The translations under genes and the position numbers were made by a program. The notes beneath the pieces were generated by a model. It worked only from the letters and a program-made list of their open reading frames with translations, was not told the DNA's origin and searched no databases. A stretch of 64,000 bases of DNA from Marasmius tenuissimus (Eukaryota; Basidiomycota; Agaricomycetes; Agaricales; Marasmiaceae), in contig JAQOTA010000055.1 of NCBI GenBank assembly GCA_029532415.1, positions 248,001 to 312,000 on the forward strand, given 5' to 3'. Positions 11,269-22,214 of the stretch are shown here, one piece after another. How positions within the stretch are numbered: position 1 is the stretch's first letter; every line of letters starts with the position of its first letter.

Positions 11269-13772
11269 ATGGTTTTCAGCATTGCAGACGTCCTTGCCTC
11301 GTTAGGTATAATAACAACCGTCGTGCTGTATCTCAGGCGGACCTCCTCCGCCCGTCGCTCAAGTACTCCTCCTGGTCCACAAGGCTTGCCCCTCATCGGG
11401 AATCTACTGCAAGTCCCTACGAAATTCGAGTGGCAAACGTACCATAAGTGGTGCAGAGAACTAGGTAGGTGGCTGAATCACCTCTTCGGGACGACTTCGC
11501 TGGACGCTGGTTCACGGTATGAAACCAAAACAGGTACCGACATCATACATTTAGATGCTTTAGGCGTGTCCATTATCGTTCTGGACTCGGTGAAAGCTGC
11601 CGAGGAATTGGTCGAAAAGAGGTCCGCGATTTACTCAAGCCGGTGAGCCTGACGATTTTCGTGGGGTAGAACAGCTCGCCTTACCTTTTGATAGCCCCCA
11701 GTCGATCATGATGAATGAGTTCTTGGGACAGGAAAGGAACTTCGGTCCGTGTTTAATTCCAGCTTCGTACATTCCTTTCTAATACTCTGGGGATTACCAG
11801 GGCTCATGGAATACGGTTTGTCACAATCACTCAATGGTTTCTATCTTTGATTGAAGGTAGTGACTCGGATCCAGGGGAAGAATGGTTTGTCTCGACCTTC
11901 ATTCGGTCCCCGAGATTTTACTGAGCCTCCCCTGTCTGTGTAGGCGGGTTCGGCGCCGTCTGTTCGACCAGATGTTCAATCCTACGGCATCCAAGAGATA
12001 TCATCCTCGACTAGCCGTAGCTACTCGAGCGCTCTTGAAGAACCTTTGTGAGAATCCGGATAACCTCCATGGTCATATTCGACAGTGAGTGTCCCAGATA
12101 GTCCGGGGGTCGCGCACTCAACTATCAACCCAGTCATGCCGCCTCCATCATATTATCGATTGCCTATGGGATTGAAATCTTACCAGAGAACGATCCTCAC
12201 ATCTCGCTAACGGAGGAGGCCATGCGTCTCGTTACAGCTGCTTTGCTACCAGGTGCACATCTCGTCGTACGTTTGCCTCTTCTTTTCGATGGCTCCGATA
12301 TCCATACGCTCCCTCCAAATATTATAGGAAAACATCCCAACACTCAAATACGTGCCTGAATGGTTCCCTGGCGCTGGCTGGAAACGACGGTACGTCGTTC
12401 ACTTGTCACAGGTTTGTGCTTGCATCCGTTAAGTGCGCTTTTCAGGGCCAGAGAAATCAAGCGGCTTGCAATGGCAATGGTCGTCAAACCTTTCGAGGCA
12501 GCAAGCGAGAATATTGCAAGTATCTCTATACCACGAAACCGAGTCGTTCCTAATCCACCGTAGGCAAAGGGCACCAGCTCTTTCTCTTTCGCGTCCTCTT
12601 GTTACCAAATCTTCCAAGAAACTCACGACCCCGCTTACCACGAATCACTTGTGCTCGACGTTGCCGGAACGATGTACCAAGGTGCGTGTACATCGATTTT
12701 TTGGAGTTCGAGACGCTCAGTTCCTTTCAGGGGGAGCTGATACCGTATGTGAACGAATCTTTTTCCTCTCGCAATCTGTTCCTTGAACCGCCTGCAGACT
12801 GTGTCTACCCTAAACACGTTCTTCCTGGCGATGATGGCCAACCCTGAAGCACAGAGAAAGGGTCAACAAGAGATCGACCGAGTAATTCCGGCAGGTCATC
12901 TTCCAGACTTCTCGGATTATGATTTGTTGCCCTACGTTGCTGCCATCGTGAAAGAGACCTTGCGGTGGCAGCCTGTGCTTCCCTTGGGTGAGGAACCCAG
13001 ACCATGCGCGATGTCTCGTCGCTGATTTCCGAATCTTTCAGGCATACCTCACCGCTCAGACGCAGAGGACGTTTACCGAGGTTACCGAATTCCTGCTGGC
13101 TCTATCGTTTTGAGCAATATATGGTATGCCTTATTCCCCTGTGCCACTTCTTCGAACTCACAAGCCATGACACACAGGGCAATGCTACACGACGAGGCAC
13201 GTATCTGAGCCAATCGATTAAGACTTTCGAGTAACGAAGACCATAGTCTGTGTATCCTGAACCCTTCTCATTCAGACCTGAGCGGTTTTTGACACCCGAT
13301 GGCAAACTCAACCCTGACGTTCAAGACCCCACGCAAGCATTCTTTGGCTTCGGCAAGAGGTATGTAAACATAATACCTATGATTGGAAGGGGAAAAACTC
13401 ATCGTTGGCGACTTGGAAACAGAATCTGCCCCGGGAGACACATGGCCTACTCATCCGTCTGGAAGTAAGTCCTTAATGGGGATAGTCCATCGACTAGTGC
13501 TCATCATGATTATTCGCGCACCTCAGTGTGATCTCTTCTGCGCTCACTGTTTTCAACGTTGAGAAGCTGATCAACCCCGACGGATCCGTGATTGAGCCGA
13601 CCTATGAGTACCTTACGGGACTCGTTTGGTGAGTCTTGATTCTCGTGGAGTTTTGACGGCCTCTGATGTCTGAGTGGCGAGAAGTCACCCTGCTCCTTTC
13701 CAGTGTTCGATTAGACCGAGGTCCCAAGACGCCGAGAGACTCGTCAAGGATTTGAGCATGTCGGATGATTGA
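11269..13772 (+). CDS. Cytochrome P450 monooxygenase, copy 2
   Basis: This is a tandem paralog of the P450 at 7705, on the same strand about 1.0 kb downstream of it. The N-terminal anchor IITTVVLYLRR precedes [15 protein letters not shown]. The GGADTTVST I-helix, ETLRW K-helix (ExxR) and [14 protein letters not shown] heme loop are all present. The end reads [13 protein letters not shown] then SMSDD. Exons follow copy 1 position by position, including the exon [15 protein letters not shown] and the small exon LMEYG. The TGA after GHIRQ (about 12086) is removed by a 49-nt intron ending CCCAG. The intron after HDE again needs a GC donor (13197). No disabling change was found. Copies 1 and 2 share more intron detail with each other than with the minus-strand copy, which suggests a local tandem duplication. 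Confidence 0.88.
13197..13246 (+). other. GC-AG intron in P450 copy 2
   Basis: GAG is followed by GCACGT, with acceptor CATAG before the codons for SVYPEPF. The alternative GT at 13201 leads to a stop after three codons. The position is homologous to the GC-AG intron of copy 1. Confidence 0.75.
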
Positions 13773-13981
13773 AGGAGTTGGAATAATTCCTTGGTTTGTC
13801 AGTACTCTCACTTATTACTATGTATCCATATGGATAGTCTTGCCCACTCGTTGTATCTTCACTTATCCTTAGTATCCTTAGCTCTAATCACTTTGTATAT
13901 AACTATTCTAAGCTTGTAGCTAGCTCTCTTGCCAGGTCGAAGATTATCTTACTGGGAGACTGTCGATAGGAAAGGTGTGAG

Positions 13982-14812
13982 TCAGCAACCGCCGCGCTTC
14001 TTAGCCTCCTTCCACAATTTCTCGTAATTGGTGGCTATCTTTTCTCCTCGCGCGCCCTGCTCATGCAACGACTACCTCAAAGTCTCCGTCTCGTCCTCTA
14101 ACTCCTTCTGCAGCGTCGCATCCCGATAATCCACCGCTGTGGCAGAGGGCAATTAACATCGACTCCGATACGCTGTGATCGATATAAGACACATACCGGC
14201 TATCTCCTCCCGGATCTTCTTCAATTTTCCTCTTCGTACTTCTTGCTCCCTGAGTTCGCCGTCGAGCTGAGACCCAGCAGCGCTCTCCGTCAAGCTCTTC
14301 TTCTCATCTACCATCTCCCTCTGGATTTGCAGAGTAACGGGGTCCTTGGCGAGCAACTTGGAAACGACTGCACGGACTGACTCTTCGTGTTCCGGAAGTG
14401 TCGGACGAGCTGCGCGCCGCCCTCAAGAGCTCGCTTGAGGAGAATGCCTTGATCTCCCGCTTGTTGTTCCTTCTTATTCCCTTCCTCCTGGTCCCTGAGT
14501 TTTTGCCACATCATCGTAACGATCATAATGTTGGACATGGCATTGTAACCTTTAGAGTTGGAACATCATCAAGTTGCGCCTGGTGACGCCGCTAACGGGA
14601 TTACCCGTGATACGACGAAGGTAGATGACGCCAGAGATTTGGAAACCTTGTTCATACCTGACGGACAGTGAGCCAACGTACTTGATTGATCGGCGGTTAC
14701 GGGAGACAGGGACTCACGATTCGGCAAGGTAGAGAGCGATCTCCTTCAAAACATCGGAGTCGCTTTTATTCGTGTCGTCAAACCTCGGCGTGTCAATTAA
14801 TTGGGCATCCGA
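13982..14812 (-). pseudogene. Decayed AIG1-like P-loop GTPase (fungal G-domain family)
   Basis: The remains belong to an agaricomycete multi-copy family of AIG1-like GTP-binding proteins. Readable pieces are LIDTPRFDDTNKSDSDVL (switch II/G3 region), YEQGFQISGVIYLRRIT, GVTRRNLMMF, MMWQKLRDQEEGNKK, SKLLAKDPVTLQIQREM and a coiled-coil tail ending KLWKEAKKRGGC. The N-terminal P-loop exon is missing. A stop and frame change follow NLMMF. The frame changes again between GAQLVR and LPEHEESV. An in-frame TAG splits the tail after ETETLR. One conserved intron (before YEQGF) is still recognisable. This is a 5'-truncated, multiply broken copy, without codons for a functional G1 motif. Confidence 0.75.
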
Positions 14813-15339
14813 CTCACCGGTATAATTATACCGTACAGAGTACACAAGTCTCCATTGTTAGTACTTATCGTCCTCTGAATCAATTCATGGTTTCTAATCA
14901 TACCCTCCATCCACATCCTGGCGCTTAAGCAACGTGACGGAACTAGGCCAGCACGTTTTAGGGATACACCTTGGGAATGGAATGCTTTGGCGCCATCTTC
15001 GGCCATCCTTCCACTAGCAGTTTCTCTTCCGAAAACCAATCAGTTCATGACAACTCTCTAGAACAATCCGAATAGGACTAAACCGGGAGTCTTCCTAGAC
15101 TCGCTGCAGTGAGAGACGGGGTAAGTAGTCAATCTAACTGTGTTTCACCTCAAAACCGGGCATGCTACGAACCAGCGGCGCGGGTATGTCAAACGCCCAT
15201 CGGCTCTGTATCTCACCATCCATGCTCGCCGCCGCCGGCGGAGATTCTTTGTTGTGAGCTTGTACTATATGTCGGATTACGAGGGAGTGTAAACTAGGAT
15301 GAAGGCAAACCGGAATGTGAGGTATACGTTCTCCGATGG

Positions 15340-16965
15340 TTATTCCGAATCACTTTGATCCTCCAGGAACGCCATAATGCTCTGCCTTGCATTAGTCTTC
15401 GACAAGTTGCATAAGCAAACTTCCGACTTCGACAGAGATAGACTGACACACCTTTCGCTTCGCTGGACGAGCGGTCTCCTCCTCAGATTCAGATCTCTCC
15501 TCTTGTTGCTTTTCCTCCGTCGCTTGACGAGACTGTCGAGTTCCTTGACGAAGAATCGCCTTCTCAAAGCTTTGGACATCCTCTGGTGACCCCACACGCA
15601 GTCAGCGAAGAGGAATCTACTAGTTGTGCAAGAAGAACACACCCAGCTCTGAAGCAAGATCACGTTTCGCCTTGATTGCTTTTGCCTGCTCCATGCTGGG
15701 CCGGCCAGTCATCCCCATATCAGTGAGCATATCCCTGAGCATTTGTATTTGTTTCGATGGTTGGTCCTCAATACCCTCGAATAGCTTTGACCAGACTTTC
15801 CGAACGCCGCATGCAATGACGAAGCCCTAGAGGAATACGTCTGTTAAGACTCGACGACAAGACATTGTCTCTCAGGAAAAGATACCTTGAGACGTTTGAT
15901 AGTCGCTTCATCTTTACTCAATGTTGCTGTCGATTTCTTCTCTCCTTTGCCCTTCTTTGTAGAAGCCTGTGGGTCCAACAAAAGCGTGCGTTAATATTAA
16001 GTCGGGAATAAAAATAGATAAAGCGCGTCACCTGCTTTCCTTTCGATTTCCCTTTCGACTTCTGTTTGGGTTCGTCCACAATATCGGACATATCTGAGTC
16101 CATTTTCTAAGCGAAAACATCAGAGCTGGTGGAACAGTACGGGTACCATAACTCACCGTATCGTTATCTTCAACTAGCGTAGGAGAGCTCATTCCTTTCG
16201 ATGTGCTCGGTTCAGATTTCGCCGGTGAAGAGGAAGCGGGTGTGGCCTTCTTGTGCTTCTTGGGAGGTGGGTTTACTTTGGTCTCGTCGTCCTAGTGCAT
16301 GAATTCAAAACTGCATCATGCAACTTCGAGAGAAACGGCAAACCTCGCTTGAGACTCGCGATGGATTGGCGTCTGCTTCATCTTCCTCGCCGTCCGAGGC
16401 AGCAATGAATTCCTGAGGAAAGCTTGATCTTGAGAGAAGTTCAGCTTGGGGATGCCGACCACGTACAGCAGACTTGAATTTCTCCTTCGTGCTCGGTTTG
16501 GAACGCCCTTTTGAGCTAGCTTCCACTGACTTTCGTTTCTTCCCTCTGGGTTGTTTCGACTCCAAGTTGATCTTGTTATCCTCTTTCTCAGATTCTTCAC
16601 CCTTCTTCTCTTCTTCAGACGTGCCGCCAGCCTCATCGTCGTTAGCTTTCTGTGGCTAGGGAGCAACACATCTAGACACGCGCAGCTCAGCGTGGTATCG
16701 AGAACTCACCTTATTCCGGGCTTCAGTGATAGCATCTCCAATCGCAGTCTTGTACTTCTTCTCGTCCAGTACCCCTTTCTCCAGGCCCAGTTTTTCTTCA
16801 ATCTTTTGTCGTACCAGTCGAGGCGTCAAGGAACTGCTCGATGTGTCAACATACAAACAGACGCGTTTAAAACCGGTGTCCGTACCTAAGGGTCCCTTCT
16901 TTACGCGCTTCTACATAGATATCTTCTGCGAGATTCTTGAGTTTGGATATAGAGGGTACACTCAT
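15340..16965 (-). CDS. HIRIP3-like chromatin/histone-binding protein
   Basis: The N-terminal 60 residues (MSVPSISKLKNLAEDIYVEA through LTPRLVRQKIEEKLGL) form a helical module like the DEK C-terminal fold. A long Ser/Glu/Lys-rich acidic and basic linker with nuclear-localisation-like runs (PRGKKRKSVE, PPKKHKK) follows. The C-terminal block IKRLKGFVIACGVRKVWSKL, then MLTDMGMTGRPSMEQ and KAKRDLASEL, matches the conserved end of HIRA-interacting protein 3. In animals that protein binds the HIRA histone chaperone and histones. The final exon gives NARQSIMAFLEDQ and SDSE. The ATG chosen directly precedes the conserved module; an upstream ATG in the same frame adds only a low-complexity leader. It is divergent from the MYND gene with about 270 bp between starts. 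A nuclear chromatin role is inferred from the C-terminal motif. Confidence 0.72.
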
Positions 16966-17235
16966 AGCCACAGCCGGAACTTGGGGCGAAGACCCTGGGG
17001 GCACTGGGTGGTGGTGGTGTGGTGGGAACCAAATAGACGCGTCACACGCGATTGTCACGCGAATGCTAAGTACACGTGAGATTGTTGATTCGGCAACTCC
17101 CGGTCCGTGCTCATAAGCCTCGTGCCCACCATCTCCGCAAGAATCACCCACTATAAACCGTGAGTCGGAGCACTGTTCTGGAGACGCTATCTACCTTACG
17201 CACTGTACCAGCCTACTCTCCCGTTAGTGTCATTA

Positions 17236-19341
17236 ATGGCACCTTACACCATTGCTGAGCAGCGTGCCATTGACGAAAGCCTACTTAAGAGGGCAAAGTC
17301 GCGTTTCCGGAATTGCCTGAACGCGATGCAAGCCCTCCAGCAAATATCCAAGCCTCCGTCTTTCAAATTAGGTCCTTCTGATGCCAAAATCAGCACCGTT
17401 CTCGAAATCTTTGCTGTCTTTGCCTCAACCTTACGAGGCCCAGGTAATGACGCAACGGGATCTGGAACAGCCTCTGCAGCCATCCGCATCCGGTCGTACT
17501 GGCAGCCTCTCTTCGGTCCTTGGGTCAGGTATCTGCTCGAACGGCTCGTGCTTCCTGAGGAAGGTCCCAGCTCGGTCGACGGGGTTCTTGCACTTGAACA
17601 GGTCCTAGTCATTGTACCCGATCTCCTCGCTTTCCCGAGCCATGACGGGCACGGAAAAGGGGACCTCGAAATGGTGGTCAGCTCAACCCCTTATCTTCTC
17701 CCGTGCTTCATGCGCGTATGGATACGAGCCGTCGAAACAAACCACGGTACGTGGGGCGTGTGGACTTCCATAATGGCGAAAGCTGCCAGGTCAGCCCTCA
17801 AGGGTCAGCGAGTACAGCATGGTGGATGGAACTTGGACCACACAAAGACAGAAATCGGTCTTGCTGTCGTTCGTCATCTGAATTGTCAAATTCCTCGCAT
17901 ATTCAAGATGAGCCACGACGACTTCATCTTTCTGAAGGAATTCATCACGAGTATATCCGTACTCTGGCCAGCTGATGAACGCCCTCTCACCCATCCGAGT
18001 GTTGCAGAATACAGCATACCTACGATGGTATCCCTCCTCGCCAGCTTGACACGGAAACGAGACAGCACATGGGATGAGCGTGAACCTTCCTAGGCCGACG
18101 GTGGGGAGGTAGCAGACGAAACGAAGCCCTCTTTTCAGATGATATACGGCGTGTCCGGGACACTTAGCTCACTTTACGCCCGGAGTCCATTCTATGCTTC
18201 CCAAATCTTGAAGGCAGGATTTCTCAAGGTCATTTTCTTGGCCCACCCGGGTGTATACAGGAGCTCAATCGGTCATCCGAGCATGGCGCACGACACGATG
18301 ATTGAGGAACCTTGGGAGAAGATTTTGGCGGGGATATCAAGGCTGCTAGTGTACCCTTCGACGTTGCGTTATTTCACGAAAGCGGTCCGGAGCCTCACGA
18401 AACTTGACTGGGAAAGTTTGGAGACCTTGGAAGATATACTGCAGTCCAACTCCAACAAGGTCTGGACGCGTTGGACGCAGACCAAGGCATGGGCATACGA
18501 GATCAAAAGCTACCGTCGCGTTCTCAAGGAAAAAGGAGCTCTTTGGTTGTGCATCTACGAGCGGGTGAGCACTTGGAAGTGAACTCGGAAAAAGCAACTC
18601 AGGCTGACAATAATGCTTAGTGTATACATCACTCCGCGAACGAAGCATACCCGAACGCACAACGTTACCTCCGTTGTTGCGGATGTTCGCAGGCGATATA
18701 CTGCTCAAGGGCCTGTCAAAGACCAGACTGGGCGAATGGACATCGAAATCAATGCAAGATAGCTTCGTCGCAGGTTGATGATACAGATGGCAGTACGTTG
18801 TAACCTCTTGTCATCTTTCTGCATACTCATGATAGCCGCAGGCGAGCAATATGAGCTTCTAGATTGGAATGAGGTTCATTTCTTTCTCGAGTTGACCAAA
18901 TTCATGGTCCAGAAACATACTCGCCACATTGCGGAGGAGGTTGACGACTTATTAAAAGGAAGAGGGAAATCAACACCGGATCTCCGGATGCTGAAGAGGA
19001 CAAAGAAGAATCCCATTGTGCTGGTTGACTTTGAGATGTCATTTGCGAGCCCACCAACCGACGATGTCTATGTCATTCACCCAAACTCTCTGGAGTGCTT
19101 TCTTGAACCGCGCTTTGAGGAGGATTCACTGGTCCTACTGATGGATCAAGTAATTGAGCGTTGGCTGGAGCCCGAATGTAACCAGGACACTATCCTGGTG
19201 GTTGGCCTGTTCGCCAGTGGTAAGAGAGGCTCCCCCATACACATTGACCATCTCGCCGGGTTTCCGCTTGTAACAAGTGGTGTGGGCGCCCCAAATCACA
19301 TTCATGCAGACAGGCGTCTTGCAGAGGACATTCTGGATTGA
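17236..19341 (+). CDS. MYND zinc-finger protein
   Basis: This long helical protein carries a MYND finger near its centre-end. The finger follows the ALWLCIYER exon and shows a CIHHS start, RCCGCSQAIYCSRACQ, RPDWANGHRNQC, i.e. most of the C/H zinc ligands. Mushroom genomes hold many such MYND proteins with unknown partners; the finger usually binds Pro-rich peptides. The start at 17236 is the first ATG; the frame opens nine bases earlier only with a GTG. One intron lies just before the finger, another after it. An in-frame TAG at 18091-18093 must be removed: either a 36-nt intron (18080-18115) or a 111-nt intron (18028-18138) restores the frame, and I cannot decide between them. The C-terminal 160 residues are well-formed coding sequence ending AEDILD. 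Confidence 0.75.
18080..18115 (+). other. Candidate 36-nt intron covering an in-frame stop
   Basis: The donor is GTGAAC after codon position 1 and the acceptor is GCAG. Removal keeps the frame and eliminates TAG at 18091. It is much shorter than other introns here; the alternative 18028-18138 (GTATCC to TTCAG, phase 0) would also work but deletes about 20 coding-looking residues. Confidence 0.4.
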
Positions 19342-19802
19342 TTTGCCTGCAAAGATTGGTACATACCACTACCATTGTGGACGTAGACCTACCTGTAGTC
19401 TACTGTTGTGCACAACTTCCTTTGAACTTAGAGTAATACTTCTCAGCACGAGTGGTTGATAAAGACCCAAGTTACTTAGTACTTACATCAGCCTCTGGAG
19501 AGTGGAACCACTCACGAGATAAGATGAGGTGATTTGGGATGTTGCATCCCGCAGACACAACATTAAGGAGATGAAACCAGGCCTGTAACCGACTTGTAAC
19601 CATTGCCAACCTGAGTGCCCCATAATGGGAGTTTGAGAGGAAGTTTGAGACGTACAATGCCGCACACAAGGACAAACATGAGCTATACCCCCCTTGTCTC
19701 GGACTGCCACCGCGTAGTGCGCGTTCTTCCCAGTTCCTCATCGCTCTAGATAGCGAATAGCGCGTAAATACACTCTAGCTCAACCTTCACCTCAATCGCT
19801 GA
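19342..19802. other. Intergenic, no gene seen
   Basis: This 460-bp spacer between the MYND gene and the She3-like gene, which lie on the same strand, shows only short unsupported open frames. Confidence 0.4.
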
Positions 19803-21644
19803 ATGCACGCTTCTGGCAGCATACACCATTCTCCCCAAAATCGCGGCATTTCCCCTCTCAGAGAGCGTACATTGTCATCCCTTTCAAGGCCTTCCTCTCG
19901 TTCTTCAGTGCGGTCGAATCGAGCACCGAGTCCTTCATTTTCATACGACGATCCAGGTGCGACTTGGTTACCATCAGAAAGTGTTACGATACTGACGCTC
20001 GTTGTATATTTCAATTTGTCCCCAGTTACTGTACGAAACCAAATTTCCACCCTCAGGCATAGTATCCGACAGCAACAAGCGCAAGTTCACAACCTAGAAA
20101 ACGTCATTCTTCGAGGACCTCGTCCCTACGCCGACATATCCTTTTCAGACCCATCTCCTCCAGTCATGACTGCAGCATCACCTCCTTCATCATACACAGC
20201 AGGGAGTTCATCAGGGAAGATGAACCGTCGGACCAGTTTTGAACACCTTCAAGGCATTGCAGGCCCAGATTCTAGCTTACCACTACCGACACCAACGCAT
20301 TTGAATGGACTCGACGAGAGCGGTGGAATTCGAGAGGGCATACCTATGACGTTTGGTAGCCCAGGGACCCCAACACACTATAAACGGGCATCTAGTCCGA
20401 CACGGACACTAAGTCGTGCGTTGTCCTTGCCTTTTTCGTAACGAACTTTGAGCTTATCGTTTACTGCTTGGTCCACACAAAACGTGGTGGTCGTGATGGT
20501 TTAGGGATACCAGTAGCTTCAGTTGGTTAGTTTCTCCGACTCTCTTGCATCATAACCACCATGTTCACGCCACACTCCACTTCTCCTTCCCCCACATCTC
20601 CCGCTACGATCACCACAGGCAATGCACGGGCGCTCGCAGATGGAGGCCAGTCATCCTCAAATCAACGCTCACCGACGTCGGCGAGTGATAAATTATCACC
20701 TTTGGATGTTGACGCATCGTCACTCTCATTACCACCGCCCTCACCGAGAAGAGCATCATTGACACCGGGAGGCACCACTAAAGTCCTGGCCGACTTACAG
20801 ACGGGTGTCATCAACGCACGGAACGCACTGGAAAATACCAAAGCTCAACTCAGGCTATCCCAACGTACCGTTGCACAGCTCACTAGACAAACTGAAGATT
20901 TGAAGGAAGGGAGGGAGAGGCTCAGATTAGAGAATGAGGGTTTGAATAACGTTGTCGCGCGAAAGGAGAGGCTGTTACAGGAAGTGAGCATTCTTCATTT
21001 GAGTGTCCAAAGCTTCCCTGATTGCAACTGTCTTCAGGTTCTAGAACGAGCGAGGAAGGCGGAAGCAGAAGCAGCACAGCTGAAAAGTCAGTTGAAGACA
21101 GAGACGGCGACCTCGAAGAAATCGATTAGGGAGATGGAAAGCCAACTTTCGGAATCCACTGCGTTGTCACAGAAGAGCGAAAGAGAGTATATCACCTTGA
21201 GAGACTCACTGAAGTCTATGACGGAATCGTGGAAGCACGAGACGGATAGGCTGAGGGAGGAAATACGCAAGCGAGACGAGAGATGGAAGAACGAGGGACA
21301 GGCGATGGGCAAGAAGTATAGACTACTGGTTGAGGAGGTGCAGAAAGCTAGAGAGCGAGAGGATCTGAATAAGCTCAGAGAGGAGGATCGAAAGTTAAAC
21401 AAGGAGATAGAGGATTTGTGGAAGGAAGAAATTGAGCAGCTGAAGGCAGAAGTTGCGCGGAGCACTGAAGAGCAGAAGAAGGCTACCAAAACTACAACGT
21501 GGGTATCAAGATGGTTTTGCACTTTTTGTAGTCGCTAACCGTGTCTTGTTTGTTTATAGGCATCTTGCTGAAGAATTAGCGAGATTGAGAAGGCTCATGC
21601 AACAGTTGCCTACCACTGACGAGGAAGCACCACCCGAGTCTTGA
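19803..21644 (+). CDS. She3-like coiled-coil protein (SWI5-dependent HO expression protein 3 family)
   Basis: In yeast, She3 links the She2-mRNA complex to the type V myosin Myo4; basidiomycete proteins with this architecture are usually annotated in the same family. The N-terminal part is Ser/Pro-rich (RTLSSLSRPSSRSSVR) with a short helix DPVTVRNQISTLRHSIRQQQ. After a disordered stretch comes RRASLTPGGTTKVLADLQTG and a long coiled coil of charged heptads (RTVAQLTRQTEDLKEG to LKAEVARSTEEQKKA), ending HLAEELARLRRLMQQL. Exon joining is informative: SPTRTLSR, a 21-nt microexon for IPVASVG (20505-20525), then NARALADGG. An ATG at 20561 with a fair Kozak context therefore lies in an intron. Other introns are at 19954, after KERLLQE, and before HLAEE. 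A cytoskeletal/mRNA-transport role is inferred from family only. Confidence 0.72.
20505..20525 (+). other. 21-nt microexon in She3-like gene
   Basis: Flanked by TTTAG before and GTTAGT after, this exon gives IPVASVG when joined in phase 1 to TLSR upstream and NARALADGG downstream (acceptor CCACAG at 20618). The flanking introns are 89 and 93 nt. Without it the two halves of the gene do not join in frame. Confidence 0.6.
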
Positions 21645-21770
21645 TTATTTTTTCGAGCATCGCTTCATTCTCTTATACTCTACATCTTGCATCTTCAATG
21701 TATTGATTAGGAACATATTAACCATCCATTCATTCATTTCATCTCTCATCATTCATGAAACCCTGCATTC

Positions 21771-21797
21771 GTTCACTGTTCACTGTTCACTGTTCAC
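21771..21797 (+). repeat. Short tandem repeat, GTTCACT x3.9
   Basis: Three full copies of the 7-mer GTTCACT plus six further bases lie in the spacer between the She3-like gene and the nitronate monooxygenase. The surrounding sequence is also rich in CATTCATT runs. Confidence 0.7.
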
Positions 21798-22088
21798 ATT
21801 TCACGCTATCGCCCGGCTTTCCACATATGCTTTCAATCTCAGGACTTTCCTCCTTCCTGCATACCCCACACGTATCATATCTAGCGACTCGCACGGTCAT
21901 CCGCAATCTACATTCATTTACTGCTTCACGCTTCAGAGGCTTGCCTCGACCGGAAATCGCCTGACTATCGGACCTGACTCTGAGGGACTTGTGTGGGGAC
22001 TTCCGACCGGCATGTGGTCAAGGTCCGGATTCTTTAAGGACCCGAGAAAGCCGGATTCCATATGTCGAAGGCTCGTGAATTTCTGACA

Positions 22089-22095
22089 TATAAAG
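22089..22095 (+). promoter_or_regulatory. TATA box of nitronate monooxygenase gene
   Basis: TATAAAG followed by a G-rich stretch lies about 125 bp upstream of the ATG at 22215. Confidence 0.4.
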
Positions 22096-22214
22096 GGGGC
22101 GGGCTATTCTCTCTGTCGTTGACCACCACCACCGGCTACCCCCCTGCTCATCATTCACGGCGACGACAAATTCTTTCTTTCTTCTCACTACAACTACTTT
22201 GACTCCGGGAAACG

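Noticed and set aside
934..13772. Secondary-metabolite cluster of transporters plus P450s
   Set aside because: The transporters are nutrient-type Dal5 permeases and there is no core synthase (PKS, NRPS or terpene synthase) in the window.
17227..17235. Upstream start of the MYND protein
   Set aside because: The codon is GTG; the ATG at 17236 is the sensible start.
20561..20618. Separate gene starting at the ATG at 20561
   Set aside because: The stretch fits as intron between the microexon and NARALADGG; joining keeps one She3-like protein.
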